The position numbers and the translations under genes are program-made. A stretch of DNA of 64,000 nucleotides from Fallopia convolvulus. Its lineage: Eukaryota > Streptophyta > Magnoliopsida > Caryophyllales > Polygonaceae. The stretch lies in NCBI GenBank assembly GCA_964016875.1, contig OZ024733.1:3329484-3393483 (forward strand). The letters are read 5' to 3'. The notes under the pieces are model-generated. The model ran no database searches, was not told the origin of the DNA, and saw only the letters and a list, made by a program, of their open reading frames with translations. Shown here one piece after another: positions 51,667-62,715 of this stretch. Positions within the stretch are counted from its first letter, which is position 1. Every line of letters starts with the position of its first letter.

Positions 51667-54435
51667 TGATTCGGGAAGAGGTGGAATAGGAGACAAAGGC
51701 GAAAAGGAGAAGCGAAGACGGAACGAAAGGCCAAAACTGCGGGCATGGGCAAGTGGGCCGCGGGCGCTGGACAGGGTGTCGTGGGTGCGGGGCAGGGGGC
51801 CGCGTGACGAGGTGCCGCGGGTGCATAGAAGGGGCCGCGGGCGCGGGACAGGCTTGTGCAGCCACGCCACCCCTCGTGCGACAACGTTATTTCGCGGGCA
51901 TAGGGGAAAAGTGGTGCACCCGCGCCACCCCGGGGATGCGTTTGCGTCCTTCCATGCGTTGGGCCTCGGATTGATTCTTGTCTTGCAAGTCAAGTTTCAT
52001 GTTATTTTTGGCAGATGGGTTTTTTATCATTAATGGGAGATATTAGATATTAGGAAATAATATATCTTGGGGATTGAAATTTCTATCCTTGCAATATCTT
52101 GGAATATCTTGTAAATATCTGTAGGCCTTGTGTTCTCTATTTAACCCCAACTAGAATTATTGTAATTGTATGCTAAGCAGTGTGCTAAGAAAACCTAAAA
52201 GTAGAGAGGGAAAAATCAGAGTTCTAGAGAGATTAGGTTAGACTGATCAGATCAGTTTAAATCAGTGGATCATGTCTTGTAATCCTTGAAAGTTTCAAAT
52301 CGAGTGAAAGTCATTGGCTTGGTAGTGCCACCAAACGTAGTCATTCTGACAAACTGGGTTAAAAAATTCTCATGTTCTTATTTATTGTTTATTTTCTTAC
52401 TTCTTTTGTGAATTTGTGAGACCGTTATTGTTGCAAGTAGGTCGAATTCCCTATCAAGTGGTATTAGAGCCAAGTTCCTACAGTTGTAATGGACGGAAAG
52501 ATTCCTATGGAGAAGTTCGATGGAACAGACTTTGGCTTCTGGAAGATGTAGATTGAAGATTACCTGTATGGTAAAGAGCTTCACTTGCCTCTTGGAAAGC
52601 AGCTAGTGGACGTGGAGGATGAAGAATGGAAGTTGTTGGATAGGAAGTTGATTAGTGCAATTCGTTTGACCTTGTCCACGAACATAGCCCATCACACGAT
52701 GAAGGCTAAGACGACAAGGGGACTGATTTCAATTTTCTTCGCACTGTATAAGAAGCCATCAATGGTGAGCAAGGTGCACTTGATGAGGCGGTTGTTTAAC
52801 CAAAAGATGAGGGAGGATGCATCGGTATCCAAGTATTTGAATGAATTCAACATGACGATTGCGCAATTGTAGTCGGTGGAGATTGAATTCGATGATGAGG
52901 TTTCTGCCCTAATTCTACTTTCTTCTTTGCCTGAAAGTTGGAGGGGAATTGTTGCTGATGTTTGTGCTTCAGTTGGTAAAGGGAAACTTAAGTTTGATGA
53001 TGTAGCGGATTTGGTGACGAGTGAAGAGATTCGCAGGAAAGAGTCAAGTCCTGCATCTGGATCAGCTTTGAATGTAGGGAATAAGGGCATATCTGGTCAT
53101 GGTGGGTCAAATTCCAAAGGGAAGGAGAAGGTCACTAAGGACAAGAGCAAGATCAAGTGCTGGAATTGTGGTGAATTTGGTCACTACAAGAATGAGTGTT
53201 AGGCATCAGTGGAGGAGTTAGAAAATACAGCAGATTATCTTGGTGATGGAGATGTATTGATTCTGAGTACCTTAAGATCTAGTGGGAGCAAAACAGTGGT
53301 TCCGAGTAGGCAGGAGGCCTTGAAGGAAGAGCCATGGACCGATGGTCAGTAGATCATTGGAGAACTGGATAGAGATTCATCTTTTGAGTTCTATTTGAAG
53401 TTTGTTGAGTTAGCTGAGCCAGATGACTGTGCAGATGGCAAGAAAGTCAGGTGGGCTGACATAGTAGAGGAGGAAGCTTGCAAGGAGGAGGCCATACGAC
53501 AGGTGTTGAGTGTGGTGGGAGAAAACCTTGTTGACAAGATTGAGAAACTGAGGCATGGCAAGGCTTCAGACGTGCTTACGTAAGTTGAAGGCCCGACGCT
53601 ACCAAGACTAAAGGATTGTTGATGAAGAAGACAATTACAAAGGCGGAATGAAATAGGAGACAAAGGCGAAAAGGGGCCTGATTCGGGATTAGGCAAAATA
53701 GGAGACAAAGGCGAAAAGGAGAAGCAAAGGCGGAATGAAAGGCCAAAACCGTGGGCGCGAGACAAGGGGCCGCGGGCGCAAGGCAGGGTGCCACGGGCGC
53801 GGGGCAGGGGGCCTCGGGCGCGGGGTAGGCTGGCGCGGCCACGCTACCCCTCGTGTGACCGCGTTATTTCGATAGTGACTCGGGCACGGGCATAGGGGGA
53901 AAGTGGCGTGCCCGCGCCACCCGGGGAGGCATCCGCACCATTCCATGCGTTTGGCGTCGGATTGATTCGTGTCTTGGAAATCAAGCTTCGTGTTATTTTT
54001 GGTAGATGGGTTTTTCTATCATTAATGGGAGATATTAGATATTAGGAAAGAATATATCTTGGGATTGGAATTTCTATCATTGCAATATCTTGGAATATCT
54101 TGTATATATCTTTAGGCCTTGTGTTCTCTATTTAAACCCAACTAGAATTATTGTAATTGTGTGCTAAGAAAACCTGAAAGGAGAGAGGGAAAAATCAAAG
54201 TGCTAGAGAGATTAGATTACACTGATCAGATCAGTGTAGATCAGCGGATTAGGTCTTCTAATCATTGAAAGTCTCAGATCTAGTGAAAGTCTCTGCCATG
54301 GTAGTGCCCCCAGACGTAGTAATTCTGACGAACTAGGTTAACAAATTCTCTTCTTCTTCTTTATTGTTTATTTTCTTACTTCTCTTGTGAATATGAAAGA
54401 CCGTTATTGTTGCAAGTATGTCGAATTTCCTAACA
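51667..54435 (+). mobile_element. Second gag-only copia LTR element
   Basis: Direct repeats at 51667-52456 and 53679-54435 start TGATTCGGGA and end CCTATCA or CCTAACA, and are LTRs with many differences and a GC-rich block (51740-51950 and 53750-53940). The primer site TGGTATTAGAGCC is at 52459-52471. A purine stretch (GCGAAAAGGGG) precedes the 3' LTR. The interior (1.2 kb) holds only gag. No 5-bp duplication is visible (GAGCC against ATAAA), so one border may be misplaced or the copy rearranged. It is older than the element at 16301. Confidence 0.75.
52490..53583 (+). pseudogene. Copia gag with zinc knuckle, several in-frame stops
   Basis: It starts at an ATG at 52490 (MDGKIPMEKFDGTDFGFWKM), then a stop, YGKELHLPLGKQL, VHLMRRLFNQKM, MTIAQL, a stop, LILLSSLPESWRGI and CWNCGEFGHYKNEC (CCHC knuckle), a stop, and an acidic tail to 53583. 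The internal stops are TAG where the family has Gln, and the reading frame does not shift. It lacks protease and everything after. Confidence 0.85.
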
Positions 54436-54879
54436 ATAAAAACATAACACGCGCTTAAGTTATAGGCTATCGATCTTCTTAGCTATTGATCTTATAATTG
54501 AGCCATCACGTACAAGAAGACTTGAATCATTTTCTCGCAGTCATTTCTCGTAGTCATTTTCTCTGCATTCATATTAAATGCGTGCATGTTAGCTAGGTAT
54601 CACCATCCAAGCTGGGATTGTCACTAGTAAAACAGTGCATATATGAAAAAGAGGACAGCAGAAATTTAATTCAAGCACAACGTGTCCTTAATTTATTGAT
54701 AGACGTACATAGAACAGCTGGCGTACAAGAAGCAACGACTAACCCTACAATAGCCTACATAAAAACCAAGAATCTCGAGATGTTGAAAACTCAGTTAGCT
54801 AGTACGTACGTACGTGGTTAGTGAGATTGTTGGATCGATATGATGGCCATACAATATTAATGGTCACGATGAAATCTAG
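54436..54879. other. 3' flank of the SWEET gene
   Basis: AT-rich. A short TACG run lies near 54802-54815. Probably the SWEET 3' UTR and spacer; no other gene. Confidence 0.4.
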
Positions 54880-57800
54880 CTAGCCAGCGCAAGTCATGAC
54901 TTGGAGTGTGGTGGTGGCTGAGGAAGGAGGAGAGGCAGCGTGAATCTCGTCAATCCCACATGACAACGGGACATGGACGAGTAATTGGTGGCTGTTGCGG
55001 CTGACATCATCATCCACGTCCACTGCTACTGCTTTCGGAGTAGTAGTAGTAGTAGTAGTAGTGTCGACGTCCATGACTGAAAGAGAGCAAATTCGGTGTA
55101 TCTCTGGGTTTATGCTACAATCCCTGCTCTCACCACCAACTTTCTTCTCCATGCCTTCTTCCCCGACTTTTTCCTTCTTCCTGTATATGCCGTATAGAAC
55201 CATCTGGGCTACTCCGAATGTGAATCCTAGTACATTTGGAAGCTGCATCCATGCACATATTTAATTTGATTTATAATATTGTTTTCGATCTAATTATACT
55301 TTTATGAATACATTTTGTTCAATTACGTACTTACCACAATGTATAGGTCCTTTTGTAACAAGCCGTACATGAACCACATTACTGCACTTATTGTGAGCGA
55401 CAAGGACAAAGGGAAGGGCATGTACTCTACACTCTTTGTTCGTATCACTGACCTCTGCGTTAATTAAAAAAAGGGATAAGAAATTGGCATGTCTATTTGA
55501 AATTAAAGGATCGGAGCAAGCATGTCTCTTGTATATACTTGCAAAATTTACATAACTTACGATTATACTCAAAGGAGCCGCAAATACGACAACAGCGAAA
55601 GCCACGCATAACCATCCCAACAGTGCAGCACGAATCGACGCTTTTGCTAGGTAGTTGCACGCAATTAGAATCGACGAGAAACCAAGCAGATTCAACACAA
55701 CAAGAAGCTTTACTGTCGCCATCTGAAACATATATGTATATACATACAATCACAGTAACATTCATTTTAATTTGGACATAAAATGTTGATTGATTTTGCC
55801 AAAGCTATATATAGATTTTGGTTAGGAGAGTCCTTGTGGTGAGAATAAAATTTTAGGCTGAAAACAAATCTAATTCATTGCATTTATTTTCCTAGTAAAC
55901 TTTTGGATGATCAATTTTGTGTTTTAGAAAATAGATAGTGTTTTACGTGTTTTATATTATTTTTCTTTTTAAAGAAAATTATAATTCAATATAATAGTTT
56001 ATTTTTATCAGCTAAGATTTCATTATACGCTATGAGTGCATTTTTCTATTTAATATGGATTCATTTCTTATATTCTAGGAGTTTATTCTTATGTGCTTTG
56101 AGTTTTTTATTTTATATAATTCGATTTTCAAATAAAAATAATTTTTTTATGATATTCAAATTAATTTCCTTTTTATAAATTTACCATTATAATTATTAAA
56201 TATGCTAGTTTTTCTTACAAACCAAGAGTTTATTTTTAATAAATTAAGTGTTCATTTTATATATATTCTGAATTCAATTTTGTATATTGTATGAATTTAG
56301 TTTTTATATTATATAAGTTTATATTTATATATTATAAGCTCATTTTTATTTGGTTTTAGTTAATTTTTTATATAATTCAATTTAAAAAAATACAAAAAAG
56401 TAAAAAGGAATTTTCTTAAAACAATTCTTTTTATAAACTAAACATTGAAACTCTTAATTGCATACGGAAGATTAATTTCATAAGCAAAGACTTCATTTTT
56501 AATATACTATGAGTTCATTTTATATAAGCTAAAAGTTCATTTCTATATATTATATGGGTTTATTTATTTATTTTCTATGTGTTTTTTTTTATCTATTATG
56601 AGTTTATTTTTGTAAACTATAAGTTTATTTTATATATTATTTCATTTTCGGGAAAATACAAAAAGTGCAAAAAATAGTTTGAAAAAAATTTGTAAGGAAA
56701 ATTAGAAAAAATCAAGATCATCCAATGTATAGTAAGAAATAAATTCAATGATTGTAATCACACCTCATCACAAGAAGTATCATCACATGAACCCACCACT
56801 ATATATATAAAAATGCTTTTCTTTGAATTTATTACGTACTTTGGCTTGCTTGGGGGCATAAGTAAGAAAAATGGCCACGTAAAATGTCTCAATCACGCAG
56901 CCGGCGCCATTGATGGTGATGAGAAGAAAAGAGTTGGTTTTGAGCAAAGCATAGTATATCCAAAGCATTGAGCTGAAAATGGCACAAACGTACGGAAGTG
57001 ATTGGAATCCTTCTGTTGTTTTCTTTTTGTAGATCCTCCAAAACGTGGGCCTGTCATAATATATAGATTTAACCCAACTATTTAAAATCTAATTATTTAT
57101 ATAGAAATATTACCTACTTTAACTAGTCATCTATCAAATCAAATCAATTTCTATACACTCTTTCCGTCCCATTTGATTCTCCCATTTGTTTATTGTGCAC
57201 AATTTAAAAAAAAAAGTGTTAGAAAGTGTTTGAAGAGAGAAGAAATTAAGTATTGAAAAGTGTGAGAAAAGTGTTGAAGAGTGTGAGGAAAGTACTAAAA
57301 AGGAAATATGGGGTAAAACTGTAGGATTTATGAGTAATTTATAAGCTTTTATAATGATATATGTGTAATTTTAATACTTTTAAAAATAAAATAGAGTTAG
57401 AAATGGAAAAAATATATATTAAAATACTTAAAAAGAAAAATGAGAAAATCAAAATGGGACGGAAGTGCATGAAAAATAGATTTGATACGTGTGGTTAGAT
57501 GTTCCATATCTTTCTTAATCGTACAATATGCTGTTTTTTTTTTTCATTTCATATGGAGTTGAATTGTAGAAGTTATGAAATTATACTTACACCGGTGCAA
57601 GGTAGACCATGAACGAGATGATGTTGCCTGAAAAATAATATTGTGTCAAGCATTTAATTCAATGCGAGGAACAACGTAAAAATCATTTCACCAAAATTAA
57701 AGCAATCACGTGCGTAAGGATTTGTGTACTAATCATGACTCTTTTATTTTATATATAAAGAATATAGACTGGGAAAAATAATGTTTCAAACAAGTATACT

Positions 57801-58773
57801 AATCATGACTCTTTTATATTTATAAATGATCGTACATTCTATATATCAATGCAACGAGGAAATGCACTTATAAATGATCGTACATTCTGACTGGTAAGTA
57901 TATATAGTGAAGCTCTCTCTAAAGATATATGCAAGAATGAAGCTAAGACGAAATTACATATATAAAGTTTGTTTTCAAGTGAAATAAATTCTTAATCTAA
58001 AACATGAGATGTATGTACTTCTAATTTGTAGTACACTTTTCATATTATATATATATATATATCAAAAAGTGCATTATAAAGTACGAAAAGTATATTACTA
58101 CATAAGAAAAGTGTACTCCAAATCAATGAAAACGCTTTACTAAATTGGTACAAATCTTCCCAAAATTAGTTTTTCTCATCAATCTAACCAATATAATACA
58201 CATAAGAACAATTTACAAGAAGGCATCAATCTCCCAAATTAATTTAAGAAATTTTTTTAAAAATGCACTACAAAGTACGAAAAGTGTATTGTAAAATACT
58301 ACAGAATATAAAAAGTGTACTACGAAGTAAGAAAAGTACATGCGTCTCACGTTTTAGAATAAAAGTTTGTTTCACTTGAACCAAACTATATATAAAGTAC
58401 GTAGTAACTAATCTGGTTGATAGTATTAATATTATGCTTTTTTATAGTGTAATTAATAAGTATATTTGATTTAGAAACTAAATTAACCCCTAAAAAGGAG
58501 AATAATACATTTTATAGAAAAAAATCTTAAAAAATCAAATCAAATAAAATCTTTTCATAATTATATAGAAATCCATATAGAAAAAAGGTTGATATTATTG
58601 CAATGAAAAGAGTAATATACATAACGTTGGTACGTAGCTAGTCTTGCCTTGCATGCATACATGATACATGATACATGATTATGTACGCACACATCGTAGC
58701 ACAATACGTACGTGTGTTTAAATAGGTACCTACCTAGAATGCCAAATATGAAAACCAGAAGATGGAGTTCCAT
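54880..58773 (-). CDS. SWEET: SWEET sugar transporter, clade III
   Basis: A plasma-membrane sugar efflux facilitator; clade III members mainly carry sucrose. Six exons read on the minus strand: 58734-58773, 57591-57627, 56840-57050, 55561-55722, 55335-55454 and 54880-55242. All introns are GT-AG, giving 310 residues. There are two MtN3/saliva triple-helix bundles: residues about 5-95 (FGILGNIISFMVYLAPVPTF, then SMLWIYYALLKTNSFLLITI, then NGAGCVIETFY) and about 130-215 (GWLCVAFAVVVFAAPLSII, TISAVMWFMYGLL, LPNVLGFTFG). Pore residues are present: Asn73, Trp177 and Asn193, and the Pro-containing TM1. TKSVEYMPFPLSLSLTISAV is family-standard. The cytosolic tail of about 95 residues includes a run of eight Thr from a triplet repeat (55037-55060). 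The start at 58773 is the only ATG before the conserved TM1. Which clade III member it is (SWEET9-15) is not settled. Confidence 0.93.
55828..56786. mobile_element. Foldback element in SWEET intron 3
   Basis: The left end has CTTGTGGTGAGAATAAAATT and further in TTCATTGCATTTATTT and GGATGATC; the right end carries the inverted counterparts (GATCATCC, AAATAAATTCAATG, CTCATCACAAG). The ends are about 100 bp and decayed. The interior repeats GAGTTCATTTTTATATA-like phrases in loose tandem. No target duplication was recognised. Confidence 0.5.
57156..57467. mobile_element. Stowaway-like MITE in SWEET intron 2
   Basis: CACTCTTTCCGTCCCATTTG at the left and the inverted CAAAATGGGACGGAAGTG at the right are Stowaway ends. 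TA precedes the left end (57154-57155). About 312 bp, noncoding, with AGTGTT-AGAAAGTG repeats near the left end. Confidence 0.75.
57957..58397. mobile_element. Foldback element in SWEET intron 1
   Basis: Inverted arms of roughly 80-100 bp: the left has TTCAAGTGAAATAAATTCTT, CTAAAACATGAGATGTATGT and GTAGTACACTTTTCATA. The right arm read in complement has TTCAAGTGAAACAAACTTTT, CTAAAACGTGAGACGCATGT and GTAGTACACTTTTTATA. Further AAAGTACGAAAAGTGTATT phrases repeat inside. Noncoding. Confidence 0.7.
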
Positions 58774-59465
58774 AGCTTGCTTGATTAATTATAAGGTTTC
58801 TGTGGATGGAGGTGGAAGAGTAGGTATGTATGTAACTTTCTGCTTCTTTAATGGTTCATCGAAATTGAAGCAGCTAGCTAGCTAGCTAATATATTGATCA
58901 CTTGCTTGCTCCAAGGGAACGAGAGACTGCTTGCACTTATTTATACAAGGACCGGCCGGAAAGGAGTGGGAATCGTGTGTGTTTGATCTCATCCATGTGT
59001 CCCCGTGCACCCAAAAGTTGCAGCTACGTGGACGGCGGGGATCCTATCCATCACTCAGTGATAGTACGACGTAGATGTTACCAATTAAAATCATTCATCC
59101 AATCAAATTATTTAATCATATATATATTCATATGTATAGAAACCGGTCCTTTTTTTTTATTACACGTATCTAATCACAACACATAGGGTACGTACGTACC
59201 ATGTCCTCCTATTTATGTGCATCATGCAGTAATTAACTCTTCCATCGTCCTATCTTTTCACCCTTGTTCCTTTTTTGACCGTTGAATCCTCACCTAACTT
59301 TCTTTTTCCTTTCTTCATATAGCTACCCCAAACATATAATGTAGCATAATACGTTAAACTATCTATGTGTAAAAGTTATCCTTATACTATTAATTATTTA
59401 TTTAATATATCCCGATCAGGGTACTTTACAATTATTTTATTTGTTTGGTTAATTTTTTGTAATAC
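58774..59465 (-). promoter_or_regulatory. SWEET 5' leader and proximal upstream region
   Basis: Intergenic, with the TATA box noted separately. CACGTG-like and CGTACGTACG motifs occur (59190-59200), but no specific factor site can be argued. A frame at 58902-59186 on the plus strand has no family resemblance. Confidence 0.4.
58936..58943 (-). promoter_or_regulatory. Likely TATA box of SWEET
   Basis: TATAAATA on the minus strand, 163 bases upstream of the start codon, in the context CTTGTATAAATAAGTGCAAG. It would place the transcript start roughly 130 bases before the ATG. A CTAG-repeat (CTAGCTAGCTAGCTAG) lies in the presumed leader. Confidence 0.6.
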
Positions 59466-59580
59466 AATGAGCTACTAGCTCATTACAAGACAAATTTTAG
59501 ACCGTTCTGAAGGAATAAGGCCAGTCTAAATCATCACAACGGGTTATCTTAAAAAAAATACAACAACAAAGAATAATGAA
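59466..59580 (-). mobile_element. Truncated LINE 3' end, same family as 5349-9370
   Basis: ATGAGCTACTAGCTCATTAC, then GGCCAGTCTAAATCATCACA and a GGGTTATCTT stretch match 5364-5450 in order. A T-rich run just before it (59452-59458) corresponds to the A tail on the minus strand. Only the last about 115 bp are present: a classic 5'-truncated insertion. Confidence 0.75.
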
Positions 59581-59855
59581 AAATGATACGTGATTGTCTT
59601 GGATTACTCCTTCATAGTTAAGTATGTACGTGACTCCACGAGATCCCCTCTTGCCATGTAAATTTGATTCAAACCAATTTCACTATTAATCTCCACTTTC
59701 TTGGATGACAAGTAATCGAAATTTCGAATCAATGATGCTTAACAAAACTGAATAGATTGAATCAAGGAGATAGTTCAATTGGAAAGGCTCGATTACTATT
59801 TCCAATTGATGAACTAAATTGATCTTTTAAAGTATTAATCCAAATTCTGAAATTG

Positions 59856-59857
<2 letters not shown>

Positions 59858-59890
<33 letters not shown>

Positions 59891-59891
59891 A

Positions 59892-59923
<32 letters not shown>

Positions 59924-59937
59924 CGATGACGATGATC
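59858..59937. repeat. Compound microsatellite (TA)n(GA)n(GAT)n
   Basis: About ten TA, seven GA and twelve GAT/GAC units in a row. The histidine-rich frame on the minus strand is its translation. Confidence 0.9.
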
Positions 59938-60180
59938 GATCAATGAAGTTGAATACTCGAAATCAGTTTGTGTTTGGTGGCCCAAGAGAAAGACTAAAAC
60001 CAATCTAGGGTTTAATCTCTCTTCAAGCTGATCTGATTTTGACCACTTTGAGCGTCCCTTGGAGTCGATCGTGTCTAAGTTGATGGACGATGACTCGAGA
60101 CTCAATTTATTCCTCAATTCTTTTATTTATTGTAAATAAAATTAAAAAAGAAGGGCAAAAACGTAATTTACTTTACTTAA

Positions 60181-60768
60181 TGTTGGATCGAAGGTTGGTT
60201 GTGAACAGTTATAGGAACTTTGTTAGAAATTTCCCACACGCAACGGAATAAAGAAATGTGCAGGTAAATAAAATGACTTGAGACAGTTCCCTTATAGAGG
60301 AACCCCACAGAGATCAACTAATCGCGTAAGTATACGCTTGGAGTATTTTCGAATGAGTTCCATTTTCTTTATTGCTTAGTTCCCTTCAGGTTACAAGGCA
60401 GAATACAAACTTCTCTGTTCCTACAAGGACTCTCTCCCTAAGCAACACTAATGCATTCTCTCAACCTTAACCCGGTGACCACTCACCATCAAAGTAAGAG
60501 GAAACTCAAACTTCTTTGCTCTTCTATCTCTATAACTGAGTTCCCCTAGAACTAGGAACTCCTCCTTCTGAGGTGGGTCGTATCTTTCTCCTCAATGCAT
60601 TAGTTCCCATGCCTTGGGAACTTGTATTCTATATTTACTTAGCGACGCACAACCTGTTATACCGAAATACTTGGCAATAGGCGTTAGTTTCCATGGTCTT
60701 TGTCATTATCAAAACTGAGGGGGTTGTTCCAGTGTCAATGAACGTGAGTTCCTAACACCAACTCAACA
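60181..60768 (+). mobile_element. Solo LTR related to 47055-47450
   Basis: It starts TGTTGGATCGAAGGTTGG and ends CACCAACTCAACA. Shared phrases with 47055-47450 in the same order: CACACGCAACGGAATAA, AGTTCCCTTATAGAGGAACC, GATCAACTAATCGCG, CGACGCACAACCTGTTATAC, GTCATTATCAAAACTGAGG. Flanks are CTTAA and CGTAA, a 5-bp duplication with one mismatch. It has extra DNA in the middle (60350-60600) compared with the shorter copy. Confidence 0.75.
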
Positions 60769-60796
60769 CGTAACGAATAAAATAACTTTTTTCATC

Positions 60797-60906
60797 AAAA
60801 TGGGTGGTTAAATGCACATATTTACAAATAAGGGGTGGTTAAGTGTAGAAAAAATATAAAGGGTGGTTAATTGCAACAAGTGTAAAATAAAGTGTGGTTA
60901 AATGCA
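60797..60906 (+). repeat. Four copies of a GGGTGGTTAA-containing unit
   Basis: GGGTGGTTAAATGCACATAT, GGGTGGTTAAGTGTAG, GGGTGGTTAATTGCAAC and GTGTGGTTAAATGCAAG are spaced about 25-35 bp apart. Confidence 0.75.
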
Positions 60907-61046
60907 AGGGTTCAAGGGAAACGAGAGTTATAGAGAAACGGGGGAAAAGATTAGGAGTGTTGGATTAGATAAAATCAATGGTGTGTGATGAAGGTCTAAA
61001 TTAACTAATGTGGGTGTTGAATATGATAACATGTTCCACAATCTTA

Positions 61047-61523
61047 GTGCTTGTTTGGTTGGATGGGAAAATCCCATGATTTACAAAATCCCATGAAATA
61101 CCTTTTAATACATGTGTTTGGTTGAAAAAAATTCACTAAAAATCATAGGAAGTTAAATTCCTACGATTTTCAATTCCTCCAAAATGGAGGAATTACAAAT
61201 ACCATGTAGGGGGTGGGTAAGATTTACTTCCACCCTTTCATTTTTAATATTTTTTTCTTTAAAATTTTATTAATTACAAAATCTCTAATTTACCCAAAAA
61301 TAAACCAATAGCAATTTATGGACAATGGCTATAATAGTAACTTTATATAAATTCCCATGATTTCTCAAATCGAACCAAACAACATGTAGAAATCTAATTC
61401 CTAGAAATTTAATTTTAAGCAAACATTTTTTCTCAAATCACATGAAACAAAATTCCCACAAATTAACTTCCCTTGATTTAACTTCCTATGAATTACAATT
61501 CCTATGTTTAACCAAACAAGCAC
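61047..61523. mobile_element. PIF/Harbinger (Tourist-like) MITE, 477 bp
   Basis: The ends GTGCTTGTTTGGTTGGATGG and the inverted CCTATGTTTAACCAAACAAG plus CAC are flanked by TTA on both sides (61044-61046 and 61524-61526). The interior repeats AATCCCATGATTT and its complement. No coding capacity. Confidence 0.85.
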
Positions 61524-61805
61524 TTAATTAGTAGAATGAGCGTAATTATAGGGATTTGCAACCTAACAAACTACCATAAATAAAAACTAAAAATTAGAAG
61601 AAAATAACTAGTATATCTCTTTAATTTTAAATACAAATTAAAAAAGAAAAAATCCACTTATTATAATCAATGTGGCTTTTCAAAATAAATTAAAACAAAT
61701 CTATTAACATATTCTTTCCTTAAAAATAGCAGATTTTTAATTCGAAAATTGAAAAAAAAAATTCTATTTTTTTTACGAAATTCACATAATAAAGAACAAA
61801 TAACT

Positions 61806-62715
61806 CGAATATTAAGTTCACAATTTTAAACATGTGTACAACAGAACTCGAATGTATATACAATATATTTGAATATTAGGTACCAAATCCCAAAAATATA
61901 TTTGAATATTAACTTCACAATTTTGAACATGTATAGGACAAAACTCAAATGTGTATACAATATACCTGAATATTAAGTACAAAATCTCGAAAATATATCT
62001 GAATATTAACTTCACAGTTTTGAACATGTGTACACAAGAACTCGAATACGTATACAATAAAGATTGTTTGAATTTGTCGTGTTTTGAATATACAGTCCAC
62101 TTTGTAATCGTCATGTTTTTATATATGAATATGTTAGTTTAAATATCGAACAAACCAGTATGTGTAAACGAATATTAATAAAACATTTTCGAATATGCCA
62201 TTGTAGGAGCGATTTATATAATTGCAATTTTATATGAATATTTGAGTGTAAATCTTGAACAAAATAAAGTATGAAATCGAATATTAAGTATACAATCTCT
62301 AACATGTTTTACAATATAAGTATATAACTGAATGTTAAATAAAAAATCTTGAATATGTATACAATATATATGAATATTAAGTACAAAATGTCGAATATGT
62401 ACACAATATATTTGAATATTAACTTCACAATTTTGAAAATGTTTACAACAAAATTTGAATCTTTATACAATATATATATATATGAATATTAAGTACAAAA
62501 TCTTGAACATATACACAATATATTTGAATATTAACTTCATAGTTTTAAACATGTGTATAAAGAATTCGAATATGTATATAATATATTTGAATCTTACGTA
62601 CACAATATCGAACATGTATAAAAAGTATATGAATATTAACTTCACAATTTTGAACATAGCTACGAAAGAATTCGAATATGTAAGTACAAATATCAAACCT
62701 ATTAACAATGTAATC
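61806..62715. repeat. Tandem array of a roughly 100-bp AT-rich unit
   Basis: The unit is TTGAATATTAACTTCACAAT, TTTGAACATGTGTACAA, GAACTCGAATATGTATACAA, TATATTTGAATATTAAGTAC, then AAAATCTCG. The phrase TTTGAACATGTGTAC and variants recur near 61826, 61922, 62020, 62432, 62541 and 62648; copies between 62100 and 62400 are decayed. Open frames on both strands (Tyr/Ile-rich) only read the unit. Confidence 0.8.

Noticed and set aside
51619..52033. Several overlapping 70-130 codon frames on both strands, Arg/Pro/Ala-rich
   Set aside because: All lie in the GC-rich block of an LTR, and the same frames reappear decayed in the second LTR at 53576-53946; a composition effect.
55497..55781. 94-codon plus-strand frame
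   Set aside because: Antisense of SWEET exon 4 and its flanking introns.
59827..60117. 96-codon minus-strand frame rich in His
   Set aside because: The His and Ser/Leu/Tyr-Ile runs are the translation of the GAT, GA and TA microsatellite; no domain on either side.
61806..62715. Possible CRISPR-like array
   Set aside because: Units are contiguous, diverged and AT-rich without unique spacers, and the window is a plant nuclear genome.
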